Positions 7,409-16,382 of a stretch of DNA of 64,000 nt are shown in pieces. Source of the DNA: Roseateles koreensis (GTDB lineage Bacteria > Pseudomonadota > Gammaproteobacteria > Burkholderiales > Burkholderiaceae_C); NCBI RefSeq assembly GCF_028595305.1, contig NZ_JAQQXS010000009.1:1-64000 (forward strand), written 5' to 3'. Position 1 is the stretch's first letter. Each line of letters opens with the position of its first letter. The notes below the pieces were generated by a model. It saw only the letters and a program-made list of their open reading frames with translations. It made no database searches and was not told the DNA's origin. A program made the translations under genes and the position numbers.

Positions 7409-9418
7409 ATGCTTGACTCCCCTGAACTCCAACAAAAGCTCTTCGGCCGCCTGGGCTGGGATGCGCTTCCCCACGACCCCATCATCCTTGCCACCTTCGC
7501 CATGGTGATGTTAGGTGGCTTGAGCCTGCTGGTCGCGATGACGTACTTCAGGGCCTGGGGCCCCTTCTGGCGCAACTGGGTCACCAGCATCGACCACAAG
7601 AAGATCGGCATCATGTACATCGTGCTGGGCATCGTGATGCTGCTGCGCGGCTTTGCCGACGCCATCATGATGCGTGCGCACCAGGCGGTTGCCTTTGGTG
7701 ATCAGGCCGGTTTCTTGCCGCCGCACCACTACGACCAGATCTTCACTGCTCACGGCGTGATCATGATCTTCTTCGTGGCCATGCCCTTCGTCACCGGGTT
7801 CATGAACTACGTGGTGCCGCTGCAAATCGGCGCGCGCGACGTGGCTTTCCCGTTCTTGAACAACTTCAGCTTCTGGATGACGGCCAGCGGCGCCGTGCTG
7901 GTGATGCTGTCGCTGTTCCTGGGTGAATTCGCGGCCACCGGCTGGCTGGCGTATCCGCCGCTGTCGGGCATTCTGCAAAGCCCCAGCGTGGGGGTGGACT
8001 ACTACATCTGGTCCCTGCAACTGGCGGGTGTGGGCACGACGCTGTCGGGCATCAACCTGATCGCCACCATCGTCAAGATGCGCGCGCCCGGCATGACGCT
8101 GATGAAGATGCCCGTCTTCACTTGGACCTCGCTGTGCACCAACGTGCTGATCGTGGCTGCCTTCCCGGTGCTGACCGCCGTGCTGGTGTTGTTGAGCCTG
8201 GACCGCTACGTTGGCACCAACTTCTTCACCAACGATCTCGGCGGCAACGCCATGATGTACGTGAACCTGATCTGGGTTTGGGGCCACCCGGAGGTCTACA
8301 TCCTGGTGCTGCCGGCCTTCGGCATCTTCTCGGAGGTGGTCTCCACCTTCAGCCGCAAGCGCCTGTTTGGCTATGCCTCCATGGTGTACGCGACGGTGGT
8401 GATCACCATCTTGTCGTACCTGGTGTGGCTGCACCACTTCTTCACCATGGGCTCGGGTGCCAGCGTGAATTCTTTCTTCGGCATCACGACCATGATCATC
8501 TCGATCCCGACCGGGGCCAAGATCTTCAACTGGTTATTCACCATGTACCGTGGGCGCATTCAGTTTGACGTGCCCATGCTGTGGACCATCGGCTTCATGG
8601 TGACCTTTGTGATCGGCGGCATGACGGGTGTGCTGCTGGCGGTTCCGCCGGCCGACTTCGTGCTGCATAACAGCCTGTTCCTGATTGCGCACTTTCATAA
8701 CGTCATCATTGGTGGTGTCTTGTTCGGCATGTTTGCCGGCATCAACTACTGGTTCCCCAAGGCCTTTGGCTACAAGCTGGACGCGTTCTGGGGCAAGTGC
8801 TCGTTCTGGTTCTGGCTGGTGGGCTTCTACATTGCCTTCATGCCGCTGTATGTGCTGGGCCTAATGGGCGTGACCCGTCGCATGAGCCATTTTGACGATC
8901 CATCGCTGCAAATCTGGTTCCAGGTGGCGGCACTGGGTGCGGTGCTGATCGGCCTGGGCATTCTCAGCTTCATCGTGCAGTTGGTGGTGAGCTTTATGCG
9001 TCGCGAGCAACTGCGCGACCACACCGGCGACCCCTGGAACGGCCGCACGCTGGAATGGTCAACGTCTTCGCCGCCGCCGGACTACAACTTCGCCTTCACC
9101 CCCGTGGTGCATGAGCTGGATGCCTGGCACGACATGAAGCAGCGCGGCGCCCAGCGCCCAACCGCTGGCTTCCTGCCCATCCATATGCCCAAGAACACCG
9201 CCGCAGGCGTGGTCATCGCGGGCATCAGCACGGTGTTCGGCTTCGCCATGGTCTGGCACATCTGGTGGCTGGGCGCCCTGACCTTCGTGGTCACCGTCGC
9301 GGCGGCCATCTTTCACACCTTCAACTACAAGCGCGATTTCCATATCCCCGCTGATGAAGTCACTCGCACCGAAGCCGCCCGTACCCGGGCCCTGGCAGGC
9401 GCTGCGGCTCAAGCTTGA
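7409..9418 (+). CDS. cyoB: Cytochrome bo3 ubiquinol oxidase subunit I
   Basis: The catalytic heme-copper subunit, 669 aa, the usual CyoB length, with about 15 transmembrane helices. It oxidises ubiquinol, reduces O2 to water and pumps protons. Seen in the sequence are [17 protein letters not shown] with a low-spin heme His, [17 protein letters not shown] with the CuB His-Tyr pair, WLHHFFTMG with the two further CuB histidines, and [12 protein letters not shown] with the heme histidines. The N-terminal segment [10 protein letters not shown] is typical of CyoB. The ATG follows a weak GAGAGAAG and starts 77 bases after cyoA. Confidence 0.97.
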   Translation: MLDSPELQQKLFGRLGWDALPHDPIILATFAMVMLGGLSLLVAMTYFRAWGPFWRNWVTSIDHKKIGIMYIVLGIVMLLRGFADAIMMRAHQAVAFGDQAGFLPPHHYDQIFTAHGVIMIFFVAMPFVTGFMNYVVPLQIGARDVAFPFLNNFSFWMTASGAVLVMLSLFLGEFAATGWLAYPPLSGILQSPSVGVDYYIWSLQLAGVGTTLSGINLIATIVKMRAPGMTLMKMPVFTWTSLCTNVLIVAAFPVLTAVLVLLSLDRYVGTNFFTNDLGGNAMMYVNLIWVWGHPEVYILVLPAFGIFSEVVSTFSRKRLFGYASMVYATVVITILSYLVWLHHFFTMGSGASVNSFFGITTMIISIPTGAKIFNWLFTMYRGRIQFDVPMLWTIGFMVTFVIGGMTGVLLAVPPADFVLHNSLFLIAHFHNVIIGGVLFGMFAGINYWFPKAFGYKLDAFWGKCSFWFWLVGFYIAFMPLYVLGLMGVTRRMSHFDDPSLQIWFQVAALGAVLIGLGILSFIVQLVVSFMRREQLRDHTGDPWNGRTLEWSTSSPPPDYNFAFTPVVHELDAWHDMKQRGAQRPTAGFLPIHMPKNTAAGVVIAGISTVFGFAMVWHIWWLGALTFVVTVAAAIFHTFNYKRDFHIPADEVTRTEAARTRALAGAAAQA

Positions 9419-9433
9419 GGTGAGAGCAACACA

Positions 9434-10063
9434 ATGAACAGTTCAAGTACTACTCTCCACGCGGGCCAGACGCCGCGCTTCTACGACACCGCAGGCTCGC
9501 ACCATCCGCAGCAAGGCACGCTGCTGGGCTTTTGGCTCTACCTGATGAGCGATTGCCTGATCTTTGCGGTGCTGTTCGCCACCTACGCCGTGCTGGGTCG
9601 CAGTTATGCGGCCGGCCCCTCGGGCGCGGATTTGTTCAACCTGCCGCTGGTGGCCGCCAACACGGCCATGCTGCTGCTGTCCTCCATCACCTACGGCATG
9701 GCCATGATTGCGATGCAACATGGCCGCGTGAAGACCGTGCTGGTCTGGCTGGCCATCACTGGCCTGTTCGGCCTGGGCTTCCTGAGCCTGGAGTTGTTCG
9801 AATTCCATCACCTGATCGGTGAGGGTGCAGGCCCGCAGCGCAGCGCCTTCTTGTCGTCCTTCTTCGCACTGGTTGGCACGCACGGCCTGCACGTGACCTT
9901 CGGCATCATCTGGCTGGTGGTGCTGATGCTGCAAGTTGGCAAACTTGGGCTGACCGCAGAGAACAAGCGCCGCCTGATGTGCTTGTCGATGTTCTGGCAC
10001 TTTCTGGACGTGGTCTGGATCGGCGTTTTCACCTTTGTCTACTTGATGGGAGTGCTGCCATGA
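9434..10063 (+). CDS. cyoC: Cytochrome bo3 ubiquinol oxidase subunit III
   Basis: A 209-aa polytopic membrane protein with five predicted helices, the normal layout for CyoC. Family features include [20 protein letters not shown] in the first helix, [25 protein letters not shown] with the conserved acidic/His cluster, and [13 protein letters not shown]. It stabilises the oxidase core and contributes to assembly. It starts 15 bases after cyoB and its stop overlaps the cyoD start by ATGA, indicating translational coupling. Confidence 0.96.
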   Translation: MNSSSTTLHAGQTPRFYDTAGSHHPQQGTLLGFWLYLMSDCLIFAVLFATYAVLGRSYAAGPSGADLFNLPLVAANTAMLLLSSITYGMAMIAMQHGRVKTVLVWLAITGLFGLGFLSLELFEFHHLIGEGAGPQRSAFLSSFFALVGTHGLHVTFGIIWLVVLMLQVGKLGLTAENKRRLMCLSMFWHFLDVVWIGVFTFVYLMGVLP

Positions 10064-10470
10064 GCGCGCCTAAAAACGACCATTCGCACGGCCACGATCA
10101 CCACGCCGAACATCACGACGAACACCACGACGACGGCGGCTACCACGCCACGGTGCGCGGTTATGTGATTGGCTTCTTGCTGTCCCTCGTGCTGACCGCC
10201 ATCCCCTTCTGGCTGGTGATGGCCAAGGTGTTGCCGCCGGGTTCCACCGGGCTGGTGATTCTGGCCTTCGCTGCGGTGCAGATCGTGGTGCACATGGTGT
10301 ACTTTTTGCACATGAACGCCAAGGTCGAGGGCGGTTGGTCCATGCTGGCCTTGATCTTCACGCTGGTGATGGTTGTCATCATGCTGGTGGGTTCAATTTG
10401 GGTGATGTATCACCTCAACGCCAATATGATGCCCAGCCACGAGATGGCCGACGTGCGCAACATGCCCTGA
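10060..10470 (+). CDS. cyoD: Cytochrome bo3 ubiquinol oxidase subunit IV
   Basis: The small subunit IV, 136 aa with three transmembrane helices. The N-terminal 25 residues are unusually rich in histidine and aspartate ([18 protein letters not shown]), which could bind metal. The core [20 protein letters not shown] and [13 protein letters not shown] match the family. The ATG overlaps the cyoC stop by four bases, which fixes the start. The heme O synthase gene cyoE, which follows cyoD in many enterics, is absent here; a SURF1 gene takes its place. Confidence 0.94.
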   Translation: MSAPKNDHSHGHDHHAEHHDEHHDDGGYHATVRGYVIGFLLSLVLTAIPFWLVMAKVLPPGSTGLVILAFAAVQIVVHMVYFLHMNAKVEGGWSMLALIFTLVMVVIMLVGSIWVMYHLNANMMPSHEMADVRNMP

Positions 10471-10471
10471 T

Positions 10472-11278
10472 GTGAAAGCCGACCCCGCCAGCAGCCCCGC
10501 TGAGTCCGTCTGCCGCGCCCGCCGCGCGGACCACGCACCCCGGCGTGCGCCCGCGGTGCTCGCGCTGGTCATGCTGCTGGCAGTGCTTTTGTGTGCGGGG
10601 TTCACGGCCCTGGGGCTGTGGCAACTCCAGCGCTTGAGCTGGAAAGAAAGTCTGCTTCAACGCATCAGCGCCGGGCAGTCAGGCCCCGTGCTGGCGTTGC
10701 CGGCGGCGCCCGCCGCGCCAACCGTTGATCTTGAATACCGCCGCGTGCGCGTGCGCGGCCAGTTCGACCATGCTCGTGAAACACTGGTTCGCGCCAGCAC
10801 GGCCTTGGGCAGCGGCTACTGGGTGATCACGCCCTTGCAGACCGAGGGCGGAGCCTGGGTGCTGGTCAATCGCGGCTTTGTCCCTGCAGAGTTTGCTACA
10901 CCTGCGAGCCGACCCGGCACGGCGCCACTAGGCTTGCATGAATGGGTGGGGCTGTTGCGCTTGAGCGAGCCTGGTGGCAGCCTGCTGCAACATAACGACC
11001 CCGTTGCACGGCGCTGGTACTCGCGTGATGTGGCGGCCATTGCCTCGGCGCAAGGGTTGCCCGGCGCTGAAGTCGCGCCATTTTTTGTGGACGCGCTGGC
11101 CGCAGCGGATGCCTCGCAAACGGCGCCTTGGCCCCGTGCCGGCTTGACGGTTCTGCAGTTCAACAACAATCACCGGGCCTACGCCTGGACCTGGTTCGCG
11201 CTGGCGTTGATGGTGGCTGCGGGCGCCGTTTTTCTATTGCGCACAGAATGGCGGCTGACTGACAGCCCGCCTGCATGA
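10472..11278 (+). CDS. SURF1-family cytochrome oxidase assembly protein
   Basis: SURF1 proteins help insert heme into subunit I of heme-copper oxidases. The 268-aa product begins at a GTG one base after the cyoD stop. It has the two-helix topology of the family: a first helix near 30-52 ending ALGLWQLQRLSWKE and a second near 232-255 (AWTWFALALMVAAGAVFLL). Between them are the periplasmic signatures YRRVRVRGQFD, YWVITPLQ, VLVNRGFVP and LQFNNNHRAYAWTW, close to the family's usual NNHxxYAxTWF. The position inside a quinol oxidase operon resembles the Surf1q arrangement known for quinol oxidases in Paracoccus. A dedicated role for this bo3 enzyme is inferred. Confidence 0.88.
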   Translation: MKADPASSPAESVCRARRADHAPRRAPAVLALVMLLAVLLCAGFTALGLWQLQRLSWKESLLQRISAGQSGPVLALPAAPAAPTVDLEYRRVRVRGQFDHARETLVRASTALGSGYWVITPLQTEGGAWVLVNRGFVPAEFATPASRPGTAPLGLHEWVGLLRLSEPGGSLLQHNDPVARRWYSRDVAAIASAQGLPGAEVAPFFVDALAAADASQTAPWPRAGLTVLQFNNNHRAYAWTWFALALMVAAGAVFLLRTEWRLTDSPPA

Positions 11279-11282
11279 GCGC

Positions 11283-12689
11283 ATGAACGACCACCCCGAT
11301 TCAAACCTGCCGCCCGGCAGCGCTCCGTCGATCGCCACACAGGGCGATGACTCGCTCGAGTCCGCGCCGGTTTCCGCGCCGGAGAAATTGGCAGGCCGGC
11401 GCAATCTGCTGCAGCTCATCCAACTGCGCTGGTTGGCCGTGGCTGGGCAACTGGCCACCATCCTCACCACGGAGTTGGTGCTTGACGTGCGCCTGCCCAT
11501 CGTCGAGATGTTGAGCGTGCTGGCCGCGTTGACCGTGTTCAACCTGGCCAGCCGCTTGCGGGTGAGCCTGGCACGCCATGCCATCAGCAATGCCGAGTTG
11601 TTTGCGGCCTTGCTGGTCGATGTGGCGGTGTTGAGCGCGCAGCTCTATTTCAGCGGCGGCATTGCCAACCCATTCATTTTTTTGTACTTGCTGCAGATTG
11701 CTGTGGGGGCGATGTTGCTGCGCACCGGCTACATCTGGGCCATGGTGCTCATCACCTGCCTGTGTTTCATGGGCTTGACGGTGTGGAACCGGCCGCTGCA
11801 CCTGGAGGAGTTGTCCGGCCCGGGCTTGTCGGTGCACTACTTTGGCGGCCTGTTGATCTGCTTTGCCTTGAACGCGGCTTTGCTGGTGATCTTCATCCAC
11901 CGCATTGGGCGCAATCTGCGCTTGCGAGACAGCCGGCTGGCCGATCTGCGCCAGCGTGCTGCTGAAGAGGAGCACATTGTCCGCATGGGCTTGCTGGCCT
12001 CAGGCGCCGCCCATGAGTTGGGCACGCCGCTGGCCACGTTGTCGGTGATTTTGGGCGACTGGTCGCGCATGGGCCCCTTTGCGGCCGACCCCGAATTGCG
12101 CGAAGAGATCGATGAAATGCAGTTTCAGCTGGCGCGCTGCAAGACCATCGTGACTGGCATTTTGATGTCAGCCGGCGAATCCCGAGGCGAAGCCCCTGGA
12201 CAAACCATGCTGCACGCCTTTCTCGGCGACGTGGTGAGCCGGTGGCGTGAGACCCGACCCGGCCACGTGCTGCATTACCTGCTCGGCGAAACGCCGGACC
12301 GGGCCATCATCTCCGACACCGCGCTGCGCCAGATGCTGGGCAACGTGCTCGACAACGCGCAAGAGGCGGCACCGCAGCAGCCGCTGACGCTGCGCGTGAG
12401 TTGCGAAGGCGATGTGCTGGTGCTGCGCGTCATCGACCAGGGCCCGGGCTTCGCCCCAGAGATTCTCGAAAACTTCGGCAAGCCCTACCACTCCACCAAG
12501 GGCCGCCCAGGCAGCGGGCTGGGTTTGTTTTTGTCCGTCAATGTGGCGCGCACCCTGGGCGGAAAAATCGAGGCCCGCAATCTTGAAGGTGCGGGGGCTG
12601 AAGTGCGCATCACCCTGCCTTTGTCAGCACTGAGCCTGCGCGAGGAGGGCGGTGAGGCCGGGGTTTCCAAAAGTGGCATGAAACAATAG
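11283..12689 (+). CDS. regB: Redox-sensing sensor histidine kinase, RegB/PrrB type
   Basis: An inner-membrane kinase of 468 aa. Six hydrophobic segments cover about 48-210. The motif GGIANPF (125-131) matches the GGxxNPF quinone-binding heptapeptide of RegB. The H-box AAHELGTPLATL puts the phosphorylated His at 244. Cys286 in LARCKTIV occupies the place of the redox-active Cys of RegB. The ATP domain has NVLDNAQEAAP, DQGPGFAPE and GSGLGLFLS. It starts four bases after the SURF1 stop and is followed within three bases by its regulator, so the redox sensor appears cotranscribed with the oxidase whose activity sets the quinone pool. The RegB assignment is strong; the target genes are unknown. 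Confidence 0.88.
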   Translation: MNDHPDSNLPPGSAPSIATQGDDSLESAPVSAPEKLAGRRNLLQLIQLRWLAVAGQLATILTTELVLDVRLPIVEMLSVLAALTVFNLASRLRVSLARHAISNAELFAALLVDVAVLSAQLYFSGGIANPFIFLYLLQIAVGAMLLRTGYIWAMVLITCLCFMGLTVWNRPLHLEELSGPGLSVHYFGGLLICFALNAALLVIFIHRIGRNLRLRDSRLADLRQRAAEEEHIVRMGLLASGAAHELGTPLATLSVILGDWSRMGPFAADPELREEIDEMQFQLARCKTIVTGILMSAGESRGEAPGQTMLHAFLGDVVSRWRETRPGHVLHYLLGETPDRAIISDTALRQMLGNVLDNAQEAAPQQPLTLRVSCEGDVLVLRVIDQGPGFAPEILENFGKPYHSTKGRPGSGLGLFLSVNVARTLGGKIEARNLEGAGAEVRITLPLSALSLREEGGEAGVSKSGMKQ

Positions 12690-12692
12690 ACC

Positions 12693-13250
12693 ATGGCTGA
12701 CGCGCTTGATCTGGATGTGAACGAGAGACTGCTGCTGGTCGTTGAAGACGACGACGCCTTCGCGCGCACGCTGATCCGCTCGTTCGAGCGGCGCGGCTAC
12801 CGGGTGCTGCGCGCCGCCGATCTGGCCCAGGTTCAGCAATTGTTGGGTTCGCACACACCGGGCTTCGCGGTGGTGGATTTGAAGCTGGCCAGCGGCGACT
12901 CCGGCCTGTCTTGCGTGCAAACGCTGCACGCCCATTCGGCCGCGATGTTGATTGTTGTGCTCACCGGCTATGCCAGCATTGCCACGGCGGTCGAGGCGAT
13001 CAAGCTGGGGGCGCGGCACTACCTGGCCAAGCCGGCCAATACCGATGACATCGAGGCCGCCTTTGCCCGCGCCCAAGGTGACGCCGAGGTTGAACTGACC
13101 GAGCGCACCACCTCGATCAAAACACTGGAGTGGGAGCACATCCACGAAACCCTGGCCGCCACAGGCTTCAATATCTCTGAAGCTGCGCGCCGCCTGGGCC
13201 TGCACCGCCGCACGCTGGCGCGCAAGCTGGAGAAACAGCGGGTCAAGTGA
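12693..13250 (+). CDS. regA: Response regulator, RegA/PrrA/ActR type
   Basis: A 185-aa two-domain regulator. The receiver has the acidic pair Asp19-Asp20, phospho-acceptor Asp62 (VVDLKL), Thr91 (LTGYAS) and Lys113 (LAKPAN). The C-terminal helix-turn-helix of the Fis type, NISEAARRLGLHRRTLARKLEK, is nearly the invariant DNA-reading segment of the RegA family. The short linker carries family-like sequence (EWEHIHETL). It begins three bases after regB. In related bacteria RegA controls respiration, carbon fixation and nitrogen genes in response to redox state; the regulon here cannot be read from the window. Confidence 0.9.
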   Translation: MADALDLDVNERLLLVVEDDDAFARTLIRSFERRGYRVLRAADLAQVQQLLGSHTPGFAVVDLKLASGDSGLSCVQTLHAHSAAMLIVVLTGYASIATAVEAIKLGARHYLAKPANTDDIEAAFARAQGDAEVELTERTTSIKTLEWEHIHETLAATGFNISEAARRLGLHRRTLARKLEKQRVK

Positions 13251-13344
13251 GCGCTGTGCGCTAGCGTCCTGTGTCCTTTGCCTGCGGGCAACGGTCGCGC
13301 TTGCGTTTACGATGCGCCTTGCTTCCCGGGCTTCATTCCTCTGC

Positions 13345-15003
13345 ATGTACGCCAAATTCTTCGGCCTTCGCCAAGCGCCTTTTTCGATTGCGCCTGACCC
13401 TCACTATCTGTTCATGAGTGAGCGGCACCGCGAGGCGTTGGCGCATCTGCTGTACGGCTTGCAGGGCGGGGGCGGGTTTGTGTTGCTGACGGGTGAAATC
13501 GGCGCTGGCAAAACCACGGTGTGCCGATGCTTCCTGGAGCAGATCCCCGACAACTGCAATGTGGCCTACATCTTCAACCCCAAGCTCAGCGTGCCCGAGC
13601 TTTTGCAAACGGTGTGTCAGGAGTTTCATCTGCCCCTGGGGGATGGCATGGCCGATGGTGTTTCGGTCAAGACCTATGTCGACGCCATCAATGCCTTCTT
13701 GCTGCGCACCCATGCCTTGGGCCAGAACAATATCTTGATCATCGACGAGGCGCAGAACCTCTCTGCCGACGTGCTGGAGCAGCTTCGCCTGCTGACCAAC
13801 CTGGAAACGCATGAACGCAAGCTGCTGCAGATCATTTTGATCGGCCAGCCTGAATTGCGCACCATGCTGGCCACGCCCGAACTGGAGCAACTGGCGCAGC
13901 GGGTGATTGCGCGCTTTCATCTGCAGGCCTTGAGCGAGAGCGAAACCGCGCAATACGTCAGCCATCGCCTGGGCGTTGCGGGCTTGAGCGGGCAGCTGCC
14001 CTTTGACGGCCGATTGCGGCGGCGCATCCACCAATTGTCGCGCGGCGTGCCCCGCCGAATTAACCTGTTATGTGACCGGTCCCTGCTCGGCGCCTATGCC
14101 CAGGGGCATACCCAGGTGGATATGGCGACCTTGAAGCGGGCGGCTGCTGAGGTGTTCGGCACCGATGGCGTGCCCACAAACGGTGTAACGCGCAAGTGGG
14201 TGGCCCGAGGGGCCGGCTGGACTTTCGGGCTGCTGGCGGCCACCGCTGCTGCATTTGCGTTGGCCTGGGCCGTCAAGGGGGCGAAAGATGCCCCGCCGCC
14301 TGTGGCCGCTGCCGCTTCAGCGGCGCACCCGGTGGTGGTGGCCTCGATGGCTGCACCAACGCCTGCACCAACGCCCGTACCAAAGACACCCGCATCCACC
14401 GAGCTCTTGCGCGATGAGGCTGCGGCCTGGCGTGCGCTGGCGCAGTTGTGGCGGCTGAATCTGCCCGAGGGTGAGCCCTGTGCGCTTTTGGCGGCGCAGC
14501 AGCTGCAATGCTTCAACAGCGCTGACGGTGGCCTGGCCCTGCTGCGCATGTTGGGGCGGCCCAGCATCCTGACGCTGCAAGATGAGTCCGGCCAAGCTTA
14601 TCAAGCCCTGCTCATCGGGTTGGGCGACCAGACGGCCACGCTGCAACTGGTGGGGCAACGGCAGACCTGGAGCTTGCTGCAACTCAGCCGCCAATGGCGA
14701 GGAGAGTTCGCCACGCTCTGGCATTCGCCGCCTGGCTTCGAGGGTAAATTGGGCAGCAACGGGCCCGCGTTGGATGCAGTGGCCCGGCAATTGGCCCAAG
14801 CCCTGGGCGAGCCCGCCCCAACGGAGCCCACGCGCAATGACGCGGTGCTGCGCCAGCGTGTGGCGCAATTCCAGCGCAGCCAGGGGCTGGCCGCAGATGG
14901 CCTGGCCGGCCCCATCACCTTGATGCAGTTGAACCGCGTGACGGCGGTGGACGAGGCCCGGCTGGAGTCGCCCACCGCCCCAAACCAACGCGTGAACAAA
15001 TAG
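13345..15003 (+). CDS. ExeA/GspA-like AAA ATPase with C-terminal peptidoglycan-binding domain
   Basis: A 552-aa membrane ATPase of the ExeA family, which with ExeB/GspB helps place the type II secretin in the cell wall. The start MYAKFFGLRQAPFSIAPDP is the family N-terminus; an upstream in-frame ATG gives eleven unsupported residues. Walker A GEIGAGKT (50-57), Walker B ILIIDEAQ (130-137) and a C-terminal AAA lid are clear. A transmembrane helix lies at about 289-310, then an Ala/Pro-rich spacer. The last 65 residues form a peptidoglycan-binding module (VAQFQRSQGLAADGLAGPITLMQLN). The gspB-like gene follows after 15 bases. No other type II secretion genes lie in the window. Confidence 0.88.
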   Translation: MYAKFFGLRQAPFSIAPDPHYLFMSERHREALAHLLYGLQGGGGFVLLTGEIGAGKTTVCRCFLEQIPDNCNVAYIFNPKLSVPELLQTVCQEFHLPLGDGMADGVSVKTYVDAINAFLLRTHALGQNNILIIDEAQNLSADVLEQLRLLTNLETHERKLLQIILIGQPELRTMLATPELEQLAQRVIARFHLQALSESETAQYVSHRLGVAGLSGQLPFDGRLRRRIHQLSRGVPRRINLLCDRSLLGAYAQGHTQVDMATLKRAAAEVFGTDGVPTNGVTRKWVARGAGWTFGLLAATAAAFALAWAVKGAKDAPPPVAAAASAAHPVVVASMAAPTPAPTPVPKTPASTELLRDEAAAWRALAQLWRLNLPEGEPCALLAAQQLQCFNSADGGLALLRMLGRPSILTLQDESGQAYQALLIGLGDQTATLQLVGQRQTWSLLQLSRQWRGEFATLWHSPPGFEGKLGSNGPALDAVARQLAQALGEPAPTEPTRNDAVLRQRVAQFQRSQGLAADGLAGPITLMQLNRVTAVDEARLESPTAPNQRVNK

Positions 15004-15018
15004 AGCCCAGAGCCCGCC

Positions 15019-15723
15019 ATGTCCTACATTCTTGACGCCCTGCGGCGCGCTGAATCCGAACGCGAGCGTGGCACGGTGCCCCGCCTGCACACCCAGTCCG
15101 AAGCGACCTTGAGCACTGAACAAGGCCCGCACTCACCGCGCGCTCGGCGCCTGAGGCTGGGTCTGGTGCTCGGACTTTTGCTGGGCTTGATCGCGCTGGT
15201 ATTGGCATGGGTGTTCGGCCTGGGGCAGGGACCTTGGCGGAGCGCTGAACGGCCGCCTGCGCAGGCAGCTTCCCTGAGCGTTGCGCCAATGCCCGTAGTG
15301 GCCGTTGCTGTCGTGAAGAACCCCGTTGTGCCGCAGCAGACCACACCCGCAAAACCGGCCGAGAGCGCCAACCCTGTGGCGCGGCCGATCACCGCCCCGT
15401 CGGGTCCACTTGCCGCCGTGCCGCCCGCTATGCTGTCCGCCGTGCCGCCGGCTGTGCCTGCCAACACGCCCCCAGCCGTTGCTGCCAAGCCCGCAGCCAT
15501 CCCCGCACTCAGCGCATTGCCTGAATCGCTGCGTCGCGAATTGCCGCCTCTGGTGGCGGGCGGTGCCATGTACTCCGACACCCCCGCCAACCGCATGCTC
15601 ATCATCAACGGGCAGGTGCTGCGCGAGGGCGATCAGGTGGCGCCGCAGTTGGTGCTGGAGCAGATCAAACTCAAAGCCGCCGTGCTCGTCTACAAGGGCG
15701 AGCGTTTCAGCATCAATTTCTGA
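15019..15723 (+). CDS. GspB-family type II secretion assembly protein
   Basis: A 234-aa bitopic membrane protein partnering the ExeA-like ATPase. The N-terminus SYILDALRRAESERERG is the hallmark of the family. One transmembrane helix covers about 48-68. A long Pro/Ala/Val-rich periplasmic linker follows. The C-terminal GspB domain contains LPPLVAGGAMYSDTPANRMLIINGQ in outline and ends with a short beta-rich segment (YKGERFSINF). The ATG lies 15 bases after the ATPase stop, so the pair is one transcription unit. Confidence 0.87.
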   Translation: MSYILDALRRAESERERGTVPRLHTQSEATLSTEQGPHSPRARRLRLGLVLGLLLGLIALVLAWVFGLGQGPWRSAERPPAQAASLSVAPMPVVAVAVVKNPVVPQQTTPAKPAESANPVARPITAPSGPLAAVPPAMLSAVPPAVPANTPPAVAAKPAAIPALSALPESLRRELPPLVAGGAMYSDTPANRMLIINGQVLREGDQVAPQLVLEQIKLKAAVLVYKGERFSINF

Positions 15724-15752
15724 CCCTAACCCTCAGCTTGTGAGGATTCCCC

Positions 15753-16382
15753 ATGTTGCCTCTTGACACCGCCCTCAGCTTCTTCGGTCTGGCCCTGCTC
15801 CTGGGCTTCACGCCGGGCCCCGACAACCTCTTTGTGCTGATGCAGTCCGCCACGCAAGGGCGGCGCGCGGGTTTTTATGTGGTGCTGGGTTTGTGCGCAG
15901 GCTTGGTGGTGCACACCGCTGCCATCGCCCTGGGCCTTGCCGCTATGTTTGCGGCGTCCGCGTGGGCCTTCACCGCGCTGAAGTTTGCGGGGGCTGCCTA
16001 CCTGGTCTATCTGGCTTGGCAGGTGCTGCGCGAGCCGGTGGGGCCTTTGTCTTTGAATCCATCCGGTGAGGTCCAAAGCATGAAGGGCATGGTTCGGCGC
16101 GGCATGGTCATGAATCTCACCAACCCCAAGGTGGTGTTTTTCTTTCTGGCCCTGCTGCCGCAGTTCGTGGACGCGCAACGCGGTCCGGTCGCTGGGCAAA
16201 TCGTGTTGCTGGGTTTGATTTTTGTGCTCTCCACTTTGATCTCCTTTGGCGCCATCACCTACTTTGCCGGCGCCGTGCGCAAGCTGTTGCAACGCTCTAC
16301 GCGGGCGCAGCGGCTCTTGAATCAAACGGCAGGCATGGTGTTTCTGGGCCTGGCGCTTAAGTTGGCGCTGGCTGAGCGTTGA
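15753..16382 (+). CDS. LysE/RhtB-family amino acid exporter
   Basis: A 209-aa inner-membrane exporter with six hydrophobic segments. The opening FFGLALLLGFTPGPDNLFVLMQSATQGRRAG is the LysE/RhtB signature with the conserved P-G-P-D. The segment MNLTNPKVVFFFLALLPQFVD is the second family hallmark. Substrates of the family are amino acids and homoserine lactone-like compounds; this one is unassigned. It follows gspB by 29 bases with a GAGGA ribosome site. Its last 26 bases overlap the convergent decarboxylase gene. Confidence 0.88.
   Translation: MLPLDTALSFFGLALLLGFTPGPDNLFVLMQSATQGRRAGFYVVLGLCAGLVVHTAAIALGLAAMFAASAWAFTALKFAGAAYLVYLAWQVLREPVGPLSLNPSGEVQSMKGMVRRGMVMNLTNPKVVFFFLALLPQFVDAQRGPVAGQIVLLGLIFVLSTLISFGAITYFAGAVRKLLQRSTRAQRLLNQTAGMVFLGLALKLALAER

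Noticed and set aside
13250-13262. AGCGC-TGT-GCGCT after regA as a terminator
   Set aside because: The 5-bp stem is too short and no T-run follows.
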